Shown piece after piece: positions 55,476-63,477 of a DNA stretch of 64,000 nt. Origin of the DNA: Chloroflexi bacterium UBA4736. Its GTDB lineage: Bacteria; Chloroflexota; Dormibacteria; Dormibacterales; Dormibacteraceae. Location: the NCBI GenBank assembly GCA_002404015.1, contig DHIW01000104.1:128542-192541 (forward strand). Direction: 5' to 3'. The notes below the pieces were generated by a model. That model searched no databases, had not been told where the DNA came from, and was given only the letters and a program-made list of their open reading frames with translations. The translations under genes were made by a program, and so were the position numbers. Within the stretch, counting starts at the first letter, position 1, and the number at the start of each line of letters is the position of its first letter.

Positions 55476-56820
55476 CCAGGACCACGGGTCGTCGAGGCGC
55501 CTGGGCGAAGTTGAAGTCGGCCACCAGGTCGCCAAGAACCGAGGCAGTCTCGCGGACGCCGGGCCGGGGGTCGGGCCGGCCGTCGGTCCTGGGGTCCAGC
55601 CGCTGGCCGGCCAGGAAGTCGTCCTCGATGAACTTGACATAGGCGTCGAAGCTCAGAGTCTGATGGTCGATGAAGCCCTGGCGGGCGTACGGGCTGATCA
55701 CGATGCCCGGTACGCGCAGTCCGTATCCGTTCTGGTCCACCATCGGCGGCTGCACGTGGTCGTAGAAGCCGCCCCAATCGTCCCAAGAAAGGAAGATGGC
55801 GGTCGAACTCCAGTCAGGGCCCTGCATTATCTCGTTGATCAGCTGCGTCGTGTAGGCCTGGCCGGCGGAGAGCAGGGCCGGCGGGTGCTCGCTGACGGTG
55901 CCGTTGGGGACCACCCAGGAGACGGCCGGTAGGTGGCCGGCTTTGGCATCCGCGTGGAAGTGCTCGATGGTCTGGATGTTGCCCAGCTGACCGTCCTGCT
56001 TCACCGTGTCGAAGTAGGGCAGCGGGTTCCAGATCTCGGGCGTCCCGGTCTTTTGGGGCGCTGCGGGGCAGGTGGCCTGGTCGTCAGCGCAGTCGGGCTG
56101 GGTGCCCTCGGCCACGTAGTACTTCCAGCTCACGCTGCTCTTGTGGAGGAGGTAGGTGAGGTCGGTCCAGGCGTAGTCGGGCGCTTTGCCGGCGCCGTTC
56201 TTGGCGGTCTGCGCGGGGCTCTGCAGCGCGTTCTGACAACTCATCGGGTCGCCAGGCGTCGAGCACTTGGCTGACCACTCCGAGACCATGAACAGGTGCT
56301 CCGGCAGCGACCAGGACGCGTTCGGCTCGAACATGCGGTCCTGCAGCACGAAGTCTCGCGCGTACGTCCAGTAGTTCGGGATCTCGCGGGCGTCGTGGTA
56401 GCCCATGACGTCGGTCTGGCCCTGGCCACCGCCGCAATTGGGATCGAATGGACCCGTGCAAGCCGTCGCGTGACCCTGCTCCGCCTGGGCGATGAAGCCG
56501 TCCATCTTGCCGCCGTTCACGTCCGTCACGGCGTTCGCCTGACCGTGCGGACCGCCCGCGTTCTTGTCCGCCGGGTCGTGGTACGGCTTGCCGCACTGCC
56601 CGGTCTTGGGGTCGCTCACGCAGACCCCCGCCGGGATGCCGTCGGCGCCGGGGAAGGTGCCGAAGTAGGAGTCGAACGAGCGATTCTCCTGCATGATCAC
56701 GACCACGTGTTGGATCTTGTGGATGCCGGCCGCCCCTGCCGCTGAAGGCCGCGCTGGGACGGGCCCGCCGCTGCAGGCAGTGACCGCCAGGATCGCGATC
56801 AGCGCCAGCCGTTTTGACAT
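55435..56820 (-). CDS. Secreted phosphoesterase (phospholipase C/acid phosphatase family, lipoprotein)
   Basis: 461 residues from the ATG giving a lipoprotein signal ([13 protein letters not shown]). Active-site motif [20 protein letters not shown] (metal and nucleophile region), [45 protein letters not shown] and [14 protein letters not shown] fit PF04185. Cleaves phosphate esters such as phospholipid headgroups outside the membrane. An extension to 56916 lacks family character. The 148-base upstream gap holds a CTGCTCGAGCAG palindrome. Confidence 0.93.
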   Translation of the reverse strand: MSKRLALIAILAVTACSGGPVPARPSAAGAAGIHKIQHVVVIMQENRSFDSYFGTFPGADGIPAGVCVSDPKTGQCGKPYHDPADKNAGGPHGQANAVTDVNGGKMDGFIAQAEQGHATACTGPFDPNCGGGQGQTDVMGYHDAREIPNYWTYARDFVLQDRMFEPNASWSLPEHLFMVSEWSAKCSTPGDPMSCQNALQSPAQTAKNGAGKAPDYAWTDLTYLLHKSSVSWKYYVAEGTQPDCADDQATCPAAPQKTGTPEIWNPLPYFDTVKQDGQLGNIQTIEHFHADAKAGHLPAVSWVVPNGTVSEHPPALLSAGQAYTTQLINEIMQGPDWSSTAIFLSWDDWGGFYDHVQPPMVDQNGYGLRVPGIVISPYARQGFIDHQTLSFDAYVKFIEDDFLAGQRLDPRTDGRPDPRPGVRETASVLGDLVADFNFAQAPRRPVVLATNPPAGSASTPP

Positions 56821-56874
56821 GGCGTCCAGTGGAACTGACAAACCGCAGGGCGATGTTAGCGCTTCGTAAGATGT

Positions 56875-56886
56875 CTGCTCGAGCAG
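56875..56886. promoter_or_regulatory. Palindrome CTGCTCGAGCAG
   Basis: Perfect 12-base palindrome 54 bases upstream of the phosphoesterase start and about 80 before the divergent small gene. Possible operator; no supporting second copy seen in the window. Confidence 0.25.
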
Positions 56887-56968
56887 GAAAAACCCGCACT
56901 CTGCCTGAGAAACCATGATAGTCCTGCACTAAAGATTCCTACACTCAGGAGCGAGAAAGAGTCCGACG

Positions 56969-57160
56969 ATGATCCCTCACCTGCCCTATCCGAGACCGGC
57001 GATGAACCCCCCGGCAGCCATGCCCAGCGCCCGCTCCATCGATCTCCACACGCACCTTGAAGAGCTCATCTCCGCTGTCTGGCAGGCCGAGGCCAACTGG
57101 GGGTTCGACGACCGCCTGGACATGTCTCTCAGGATCAATCGGACCAACTTCAGGTCCTGA
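56969..57160 (+). CDS. Small protein upstream of the EncFtn gene
   Basis: 63 residues from the ATG; ATGs at 57002 and 57020 are also possible. Pro-rich beginning, then SARSIDLHTHLEELISAVWQ and FDDRLDMSLRINRTN. No family recognised, no membrane helix, codon use as in neighbours. It lies 55 bases before the encapsulin-type ferritin and probably shares its transcript. Confidence 0.5.
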   Translation: MIPHLPYPRPAMNPPAAMPSARSIDLHTHLEELISAVWQAEANWGFDDRLDMSLRINRTNFRS

Positions 57161-57215
57161 TCCCTTCCCCACGCAGCGACCGGGCCTCAAAACTCTGTCG
57201 CTGTATGTTTAGGAG

Positions 57216-57530
57216 ATGGGGTTCGAGCAGTACCACGAGCCGGCCGGAGAGCTGTCCGCCGAAGTCCGCAGCTTTGCCCGCATGATCGCCTCCCTCACCG
57301 AGGAGGCGGAGGCGATCGGCTGGTACGAGCAGCGACTCGCCGTCGAGCCTGACAGCCAGGCTCGTGCCATCATGGCCAACGCCCAGCACGAGGAGATGAA
57401 GCACTTCGGGATGGACCTGGAGTTCCTCCTGCGGCGCAAGCCCGCCTGGCGCGAGACGCTGAAGCGCATCCTCTTCTCCGAGGGCGACATCGTCAAGGCG
57501 GGCGAGGCCGCCGAGAAAGCGACCGACTAG
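57216..57530 (+). CDS. Encapsulated-ferritin-like protein (EncFtn family)
   Basis: 104 residues that follow the EncFtn pattern: YHEPAGELSAEVRSFARMIA, SLTEEAEAIGWYEQRLAVEP, NAQHEEMKHFGMDLEFLLRR and LKRILFSEGDIV. Glu30, Glu60 and His63 have the spacing of the ferroxidase residues of Rhodospirillum EncFtn (Glu32, Glu62, His65), and Trp36 is near the entry site. These proteins form decamers that oxidise Fe(II) inside encapsulin shells. No encapsulin gene is in the window, and the C-terminus (AGEAAEKATD) lacks a recognisable shell-targeting peptide. Confidence 0.88.
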   Translation: MGFEQYHEPAGELSAEVRSFARMIASLTEEAEAIGWYEQRLAVEPDSQARAIMANAQHEEMKHFGMDLEFLLRRKPAWRETLKRILFSEGDIVKAGEAAEKATD

Positions 57531-57535
57531 CGCTC

Positions 57536-58396
57536 CTAAGAGGGCATCCGGCGGAGCAGCACCACCGCCCCCAGGATCGCCGCCCCGCCCGCGTACTGCA
57601 GCGGCACCAACGCGACCCCCAGCAGGGTCAGCGAGGCGACTGCGGCCGTGACTGGTTCGGTGGTGGCGGCCATGCTGGCGTCGCTGGGGCTGATGTGGCG
57701 GAGACTGGCCAGGTAGGCCAAAGCTGACCAGTGTCCCGAAGACGACCACGAACCCCGTCAGGAGCGCGATCTCCAGCAGGTTGCCCGTGGGGCGCGCCGA
57801 CCAGGGAGGCGCCCAGATCAGCAGCGGGACGCAGCCGACCAGGAAGCCCCAGGTGGTGGTCTGCCAGGGCCCGATGCTGTTGACCAGGCGCACGGAGCTG
57901 AGGGTGTAGAACGCGGCGGTGAGGGCGGCCAGGAGTCCGAAGATGAGACCCAGCGGGCTGAGCGCCAGGCCCTGGCCGCCGCCCAGAGCGAGCAGCGCCG
58001 CCCCGCCCAACGCCCCGACCAGGGCGGCTGCGCGCACCGGCGTCAGGCGTACCCGGCCGCGGGCGAGCTCGTAGCCGACGATCATAGGGATCGAGGTGTA
58101 CTGGAGGAAGGTGGCCGTGGCCACATTGGAGTAGTCGATGGCCGCGAAGTACGTGTACTGGGCGGCGGTGACCCCGAATAGCGCGAAGACCAGCAGCCGG
58201 CGCCAGTTGGCCCGGGGTAGGGCGGCCGCAGCCAGGCGTACAGCAGCACCCCAGCGCCCAGCATCCGGACGCCGACCAGCCACTGGGGCTGGATACCGTG
58301 GTGCTGGAACAGGACCTGGGCCGCCGTCCCCGAAAGACCCCAGAACGCGGCCCCGACCAGAACGTAGACGAGGCCGCGCAGGCGTTCCCCTTCCAA
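57536..58396 (-). pseudogene. EamA/DMT-family transporter broken by two frameshifts
   Basis: A full-length ten-helix drug/metabolite transporter can be followed only across three frames: N-terminus GLVYVLVGAAFWGLSGTAAQ from a TTG at 58396; from about 58215 another frame continues LLVFALFGVTAAQYTYFAAI through LAALTAAFYTLSSVRLVNSI; from about 57720 a third frame gives YLASLRHISPSDASMAATTE to the end. Shifts fall at CCGCCCTACCCC and at TTTGGCCTAC. Homology is otherwise unbroken with no internal stops, so this is either a young pseudogene or two sequence errors. Confidence 0.8.
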
Positions 58397-58414
58397 TCCT
58401 CGAAACTATGCCGG

Positions 58415-58843
58415 ATGGCCAAGGACGAGTACCCGCTGCTGGAGGTCCTCCGCCGCTGGCAGCCCGAGGGTATGTGGGCCAACGTGGGCGGCCGCATGCT
58501 CGAGCTCGAGCCCGGCCGGGCGCTGATCGAGGCCCAGCTCAGCGCCGCATCTCACGGCTTCCCCACCGGGATGGGGAGCATCGTCCACGGTGGGGCGCTG
58601 GCTGCCGTCGCCGACATGGCGCTCGCCTCGGCCGGCGCCTCGCTCTGCCGGGAGGGCGAGGTGGCGACAACGGTGGACCTCAAGGTGGACTTTTTCCAGC
58701 CCGGCCAGCCGGGCCGGATCCTGGCCAGGGCGACCGTCCGCCGCCGCACGCGGCGCCTTGCCTTCTGCGAGACGACCCTGGAGCAGGAGGACGGCACCGT
58801 CATCGCCGAGGCGCGGGCGGTGATGGCGTATATCCGGGCCTGA
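58415..58843 (+). CDS. PaaI-type hotdog-fold thioesterase
   Basis: 142 residues from an ATG. HGFPTGMGSIVHGGALAAVA carries the hotdog motif with the catalytic Asp/His region, then DMALASAGASL and TTVDLKVDFFQPGQPGRILA. Hydrolyses acyl- or aryl-CoA. Divergent from the broken EamA gene by 18 bases. May act with the acyl-CoA enzymes encoded earlier in the window. Confidence 0.9.
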   Translation: MAKDEYPLLEVLRRWQPEGMWANVGGRMLELEPGRALIEAQLSAASHGFPTGMGSIVHGGALAAVADMALASAGASLCREGEVATTVDLKVDFFQPGQPGRILARATVRRRTRRLAFCETTLEQEDGTVIAEARAVMAYIRA

Positions 58844-58867
58844 CCCCCGGATGGAGGCCAACTGGGC

Positions 58868-58897
58868 TTGACATGTGACTAAACGGTCACCTATAGT
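58868..58897 (+). promoter_or_regulatory. Sigma70-type promoter with overlapping operator
   Basis: TTGACA (58868-58873), 18-base spacer, TATAGT (58892-58897). The spacer holds the inverted repeat GTGAC-N6-GTCAC (TGTGACTAAACGGTCACC), similar to TetR-type operators. It drives the AHSA1-like gene 52 bases downstream and is the clearest promoter in the window. Confidence 0.8.
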
Positions 58898-58948
58898 CTG
58901 GGATGCCGCCGCGCCCAGCGAGCTCAAGAACCAGATAGGAGGAAACGC

Positions 58949-59422
58949 ATGGAAAAGATCTTCGAGATCTACATCAAGACCACCCCGGAACGCCTTTGGG
59001 AGGCGATCACCGACACGGAGATGAGGAGCAAGTACAACTTCGGCACCCGCATGAAGTCGGACTGGACGCCCGGCTCGCGCCACGAGACCAGCCACCCGGG
59101 CGCCCCCGGACTCCTTGGGGAGGGTGAGAACCTCGAGGTCGACCCGCCGCGCCGGCTGGTCCAGAGCATGGTGGCCCTCTGGGGCGAGGACGTGAAAAGC
59201 GAGGGAACCTCGAGGGTGACCTGGGAGATCGAACCGGTCGGCGACTCCTGCCGTCTGACCGTCACCCACGACCAGCTTCGCGAGGGTGCGAACGCCCAGC
59301 TCTACGGCGGCTGGCCGATGATTCTCTCCGGGCTGAAGACGCTGCTCGAGACGGGCGAGCTGCTGACCACGCCGGGATCGCTGATGTACGCCAACCCGGC
59401 CAAGTCGGCGGCGGAGCGCTGA
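58949..59422 (+). CDS. SRPBCC/AHSA1-like lipid-binding-fold protein
   Basis: 157 residues preceded by a perfect AGGAGG eight bases upstream. Helix-grip fold: MEKIFEIYIKTTPERLWEAI, DPPRRLVQSMVALWG, SRVTWEIEPVGDSCRLTVTH, GGWPMILSGLKTLLETGE. Family members bind hydrophobic ligands or stimulate Hsp90; in many bacteria they are paired with ArsR/TetR regulators, and here an operator-like repeat sits in the promoter, though no regulator gene is adjacent. Confidence 0.9.
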   Translation: MEKIFEIYIKTTPERLWEAITDTEMRSKYNFGTRMKSDWTPGSRHETSHPGAPGLLGEGENLEVDPPRRLVQSMVALWGEDVKSEGTSRVTWEIEPVGDSCRLTVTHDQLREGANAQLYGGWPMILSGLKTLLETGELLTTPGSLMYANPAKSAAER

Positions 59423-59587
59423 GGCCTGGGCGGAGGGCGGGACACGGCATCAGAGCTCTACATCGGTGATGGCGATTGTCCGGGCCCTGATCCCCGGATC
59501 GACGCCAATCGGAAGTCCTGTAACCGCCGCGTGGCTGCCGGGCGACCCGCTTCCGTAGCTCTTCTCCGTGCGCGCCTCGAAGCCCCG

Positions 59588-60031
59588 CTAGGCCACCTTC
59601 AGAACCAGGTCGCCTCTCGCCGTGCCCGAGCTGGCGCTGATGTCCCAACAGCCGGCCCGGGGGAACGTGATGCTCGATTCGAAGCGAACGTTGCTGGAGG
59701 AGGACCCGGTGCTCGGGAACGGCCCGGCCCGCACGAGGTCAGCCGTGTTCTCCAGTCGCATCGCCAGGAGCCTCAGGTCGCCGCCGGCGCGCCGGTCGTC
59801 GATCAACCAGCTCATCGGGGCCGGCTCGCCCGCGCGCAGCTCGCCGCTGTAGCGGAGCAGCGTCACGATCCCGGGACCCGGGGAGGCGGTCCGGGCCTGG
59901 GCCGTGCTGGTCTCGACCCGGGTCGAGGCGCAGGGGCCGGGCGTGGCGGCGGTGACGCTGGGGCCGGTGCCACAGGCGGCCGCGACCAGGCTGCTTAGGA
60001 GGCCGAGGGCCGCGAGCCGGAGCAAGGTCAT
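59588..60031 (-). CDS. Uncharacterised lipoprotein
   Basis: 147 residues from the ATG that gives a lipoprotein signal (LLRLAALGLLSSLVAAAC, Cys at 22). The mature part has a Thr/Ala-rich linker, then a beta-rich domain (IVTLLRYSGELRAGEPAP, SSNVRFESSITFPRAGCWDI) ending SGTARGDLVLKVA, which resembles an Ig/transthyretin-like strand pattern. No function recognised. Divergent from a GNAT gene 16 bases away; separated from the AHSA1 gene by 165 bases without a recognisable feature. Confidence 0.7.
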   Translation of the reverse strand: MTLLRLAALGLLSSLVAAACGTGPSVTAATPGPCASTRVETSTAQARTASPGPGIVTLLRYSGELRAGEPAPMSWLIDDRRAGGDLRLLAMRLENTADLVRAGPFPSTGSSSSNVRFESSITFPRAGCWDISASSGTARGDLVLKVA

Positions 60032-60047
60032 TAGATTGCGAGGCAGG

Positions 60048-60572
60048 ATGTTACGGGCGGCCGAGCCGGCTGACGCGATGGGCATCGCCACGGTCCAGGT
60101 GACCGCGTGGCGCTCCGCCTACCGGGGTTTGCTGCCCGCGGACTACCTGGCCGGCATGGATGCCGGTGAGGCGGCGAGCCGCTGGGAACGCCGGCTCCGG
60201 ACGCCGGACCCGCTCGTCTTCGTCGCCGAGTCGGAGGCCGGCCTGGTCGGTTTCGCCTCCGGGGGTCCGGAGCGGGAGGGCGACCCCGTCTATCGCGGCG
60301 AGCTCTACGCAATCTACCTGCTGCCCCAGCACCAGAGGCTGGGACACGGCCGGGCTCTGGCGGCGGCGGTGGCGGCCGGGCTGGCCGATCGGCGCATGCG
60401 CTCGATGCTGGTGTGGGTCCTGCGCGACAACGGCCCCGCGCGCGCCTTCTACGAGCGGCTCGGGGGGGCGTACGTGCGCGAGCACCCGCTGGAGATCGGA
60501 GGCGCGACCGTGGCGGAGGTGTCCTACGGCTGGCGCGATACGGTCAGCCTGCGGGGATCGGAGGCAGGCTGA
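60048..60572 (+). CDS. GNAT-family N-acetyltransferase
   Basis: 174 residues from an ATG. MLRAAEPADAMGIATVQVTA, GLVGFASGGPEREGD, ELYAIYLLPQHQRLGHGRAL (acetyl-CoA pyrophosphate loop Q-x-x-G-x-G/H) and MLVWVLRDNGPARAFYERLG. Transfers acetyl from acetyl-CoA to an amine; substrate unknown. Its last 29 bases overlap a convergent membrane-protein gene. Confidence 0.9.
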   Translation: MLRAAEPADAMGIATVQVTAWRSAYRGLLPADYLAGMDAGEAASRWERRLRTPDPLVFVAESEAGLVGFASGGPEREGDPVYRGELYAIYLLPQHQRLGHGRALAAAVAAGLADRRMRSMLVWVLRDNGPARAFYERLGGAYVREHPLEIGGATVAEVSYGWRDTVSLRGSEAG

Positions 60573-60885
60573 CGTCAGCCGGAAGGCTGGCCCGCTGCCA
60601 GGTGGCGCCGCGTCCCGCGTCGTCAGCAGCGCAGCCTGGCGCCGGCTGGCCGGTCTGCGTGTACAGCAGCAGCAGCCCGTGGCGGGCGTCCGTGAATTGG
60701 ATTTCGCCGACCGCGGCAAAGCGCGGTACCAGCGTTGGCACTTTCGGGGCCGGCCCGACCCTGGGCGGCGCGATGCTGGGGGCCAGGTACACAGCCGCCG
60801 CTACGACAAGGGCCAGCGCCGTCAGCACGATGACCGCCGGCCCGCGAAGCTCACGACTGCCGGTCAGGGGGGCTTCCTCGAACAC
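60544..60885 (-). CDS. Single-pass membrane protein with short extracytoplasmic domain
   Basis: 113 residues from a GTG that overlaps the MFS gene end by 35 bases. One membrane helix (AVIVLTALALVVAAAVYLAP), then about 75 residues outside, with TDARHGLLLLYT and a possible Cys in APGCAADDAG. No family recognised. The gene overlaps at both ends, but its codon pattern is like its neighbours'. Confidence 0.55.
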   Translation of the reverse strand: MFEEAPLTGSRELRGPAVIVLTALALVVAAAVYLAPSIAPPRVGPAPKVPTLVPRFAAVGEIQFTDARHGLLLLYTQTGQPAPGCAADDAGRGATWQRASLPADVSLPPIPAG

Positions 60886-62044
60886 TCCTGGACCAGATGA
60901 TCAGGCTCAGCGCCACCCCGAGCAAGCAGATCGCGGTGCCGGCCCAGAACGCGAAGGCCGGGCGGATCGTGTAGAGGGCGCCGCCGGCCACCGCGCCCAG
61001 GACCTGGACCGCATTCACGGCGAGGCCGTAGATTCCCTGCGTCCGGCCCTGCTGGCCGGGCGGCGCGGCTCGGCTGACCTCGGCGTTCAGCGCCGGCTGC
61101 CCCGCGACGGTCAGGGCCCCCTCGCCGAACCCGATCAGGATCAGGGCCGGCACGTTTGCGATCAGCGGGTACACCCCGTTCAAGATGCCGTAGGTGGTGA
61201 TCGTCAGAGCCGCCGGCCGGCGGTAGCCCAGCCGGTCGCTGAGGCGGCCGATGGTGCCGCCCAGCAGCACGATGGGCAGGGCGTAGACGGCGAACGAGAG
61301 TCCAACCTGCACAGTCGTGGCGCCGCGGCCCGTTATATAGAGGCTCCAGATCGCGTCATAGGTGCCGAACACGTAGTAGATCGGACCGGCCAGCAGCAGC
61401 ACCGGCACCAGCCGCCGCAGCAGCTGGAGAGGAGCCCGCGGCGGCTCCGCCCCCAGGTCGGCGATGCGGGGAACGGCGGGTAGCTGCAGCATCATCACCG
61501 TTGCCGCCAGGCAGAGCAGGGCACCCGCCGCGAAGATGGCGTCCAGCCGGAATACGGCCACGACACCGCCCAGGACCGGCCCGATCACGGTGCCGACCAT
61601 GCTCGACGCCCGCAGCTGACCGTAGGCCCAGCCGCGCTGGGCCGGGGTCGTCAGGTCGGCCACCAGCGCGGCCGCCGCCGGGCCGAAGAAGCCGGCCACG
61701 AAGGCGTGGACGAAGCGGACCGGGACCAGCGCCCACACCGGCAGGGGCGCCAGGTAGACGAGGAAGAGGATCCCGTAGGTGGCCAGCGACAAGATGATCA
61801 CGCGCCGGCGGCCGAAGCGGTCCGAGGCCCAGCCGCCAGGGTACTGGGCGCTGCCGTAGCCGACCATCCCGGTGGCGAAGATCACCCCGACCAGCAGCGC
61901 CGAGCCGCCCCGACTGCCGATGAACAGGGGCAGGATGGGCAGGAAGAACCCGATCCCGATCTCGGTCAGCGCATTGCCTGCGAGCAGGATCCAGAGCGAG
62001 CGCCGGAAGCCCGCGGCGCTAGCGGTCGGCGGCCCGGAGCCCAA
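60851..62044 (-). CDS. MFS efflux-type transporter
   Basis: 397 residues, twelve helices. GNALTEIGIGFFLPILPLFI in helix 1, GGWASDRFGRRRVIIL in loop 2-3, RFVHAFVAGFFGPAAAALVA in helices 4-5 (motif C-like), GGTIGRLSDRLGYRRPAAL in the second half. Likely a proton-coupled exporter. TTG start overlapping the end of the DHA2 transporter by 26 bases, so the two exporters are one operon. Confidence 0.9.
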   Translation of the reverse strand: MGSGPPTASAAGFRRSLWILLAGNALTEIGIGFFLPILPLFIGSRGGSALLVGVIFATGMVGYGSAQYPGGWASDRFGRRRVIILSLATYGILFLVYLAPLPVWALVPVRFVHAFVAGFFGPAAAALVADLTTPAQRGWAYGQLRASSMVGTVIGPVLGGVVAVFRLDAIFAAGALLCLAATVMMLQLPAVPRIADLGAEPPRAPLQLLRRLVPVLLLAGPIYYVFGTYDAIWSLYITGRGATTVQVGLSFAVYALPIVLLGGTIGRLSDRLGYRRPAALTITTYGILNGVYPLIANVPALILIGFGEGALTVAGQPALNAEVSRAAPPGQQGRTQGIYGLAVNAVQVLGAVAGGALYTIRPAFAFWAGTAICLLGVALSLIIWSRSVRGSPPDRQS

Positions 62045-63449
62045 GTCCGTTCACGGCCGCGCCGGCCAGCATCAGCGCCGCGCAGCAGACCATCGCCAGG
62101 TGGAAGGCCGCGGTAGCGGTGGCGCCCGCGGAGGCGGTGAAGTCAGGCCGGCGGCCGCCGAAGACAGCAGCCACGCCGAGGAAGATCCCTGCCCCCGCCA
62201 GCTGAGGACCGACCCGGGACAGGGCGTTGTTGAGCGCAGAGGCGACGCCGGCGTTCTGTGCCGGAACGCTGGACATGAGCGCGGTCGTGAGCGGGGCCAC
62301 CACCAGGGCGATGCCGGTCCCGTAGACGACGATCCCTGGCAGGAAGTCGACCAGGTAGCCGACCGGCGGCAGGTAGGTGTGAGGATCGCCTGGCGTGAAT
62401 GCCCAGCGGCCGCTGGCCTGGCTCACCCGGGCCAGCCAGAGGATCCCCGCCGCCATCAGGACAGGCCCGGCGACAAGGAAGGGGCGCACGCCGAACCGCC
62501 CGCTCAGTCTTCCGATCGGTCGGGAGCCGAAGCCGAGGAGGAGCCCGCCTGGCAGAAAGACCAGTCCGGCCGCCGCCGCCGTATAGCCGAGGACGCCCTG
62601 GATGTAGAGGGGCAGGTAGTACGACTGGACATACAACGCGCCGTAGATGAGCAGCGTCGACAGGTTGACGATGTTGAACTCGCGGCGCCGGAAGAGAGAC
62701 AGGGGCACCAGCGGGTTGGGCGACCGGCGCAGCCACAGCGGGAGCCCGATGGCGGCCGCGACGCCCGCGGCCAGCAGGAGGATGGCGCCGATCCCCCAGC
62801 CGTGCTCCTGGCCGAAGACCACGCCGAAGGAGAGACCGCCGACGGCCACCGCGGCGAGCAGCGCGCCCAGCCAGTCGAAACCGGCCGGCGCCGCTTCGGC
62901 CCGGCTCTCGGGCACGTGGACGGCGGTCATCCAGAGGGCGGCCACGACCAGCGGGACGTTGATGAGGAACACCGCCCGCCAGCTGACCGTGTCGACCAGT
63001 AGCCCGCCCACCAGCGGCCCGGCGAGGGTCAGGAGGGTGGTGGCCCCCGCCCACGTCCCATAGGCTCGAGCCTGCTCCTCGCCTTCGAACGCCGTCCGGA
63101 TCAGCGCCAGCGAGCCCGGCACCAGCAGCGCCCCGGCGGCGCCCTGGATGATCCGGAAGGCGACCAGCGCCTCGATGTTGGGGGCCAGGCCGCAGAGCAG
63201 CGAGGCAGCGCCGAAGCCGGCGAGGCCGATCAGGAACGTGCGCCGGCGGCCGTAGCGGTCGTTCACTGCCCCGGCCAGGATCAGGAGGGTGGCCAGGGTC
63301 AGCAGGTAGCCGTTGAAGACGTAGGTCTGGCCTTCCAGCACGCCCAGAACCGAGCTGCGCAGGTCGTGGCCGATCCTCGGGAGTGCCACGTTGACGACGG
63401 TGCCGTCCAGGAAGACGATCCCGGAGCCGAGGATCGCCGCCGTCAGCAC
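62019..63449 (-). CDS. DHA2-family (14-helix) MFS drug exporter
   Basis: 476 residues, fourteen helices. FLDGTVVNVALPRIGHDL (DHA2 motif D), AGAVNDRYGRRRTFLI (motif A), GAAGALLVPGSLALIRTAF (motif B/C region), SWRAVFLINVPLVVAALWM. EmrB/QacA-like proton antiporter for toxic compounds. GTG start; the frame is open upstream but without another start. Divergent from the DUF1684 gene by only 28 bases. Confidence 0.93.
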   Translation of the reverse strand: MLTAAILGSGIVFLDGTVVNVALPRIGHDLRSSVLGVLEGQTYVFNGYLLTLATLLILAGAVNDRYGRRRTFLIGLAGFGAASLLCGLAPNIEALVAFRIIQGAAGALLVPGSLALIRTAFEGEEQARAYGTWAGATTLLTLAGPLVGGLLVDTVSWRAVFLINVPLVVAALWMTAVHVPESRAEAAPAGFDWLGALLAAVAVGGLSFGVVFGQEHGWGIGAILLLAAGVAAAIGLPLWLRRSPNPLVPLSLFRRREFNIVNLSTLLIYGALYVQSYYLPLYIQGVLGYTAAAAGLVFLPGGLLLGFGSRPIGRLSGRFGVRPFLVAGPVLMAAGILWLARVSQASGRWAFTPGDPHTYLPPVGYLVDFLPGIVVYGTGIALVVAPLTTALMSSVPAQNAGVASALNNALSRVGPQLAGAGIFLGVAAVFGGRRPDFTASAGATATAAFHLAMVCCAALMLAGAAVNGLGLRAADR

Positions 63450-63477
63450 CCAGCCGGCAGGCTTAACCTGAGCCGAC

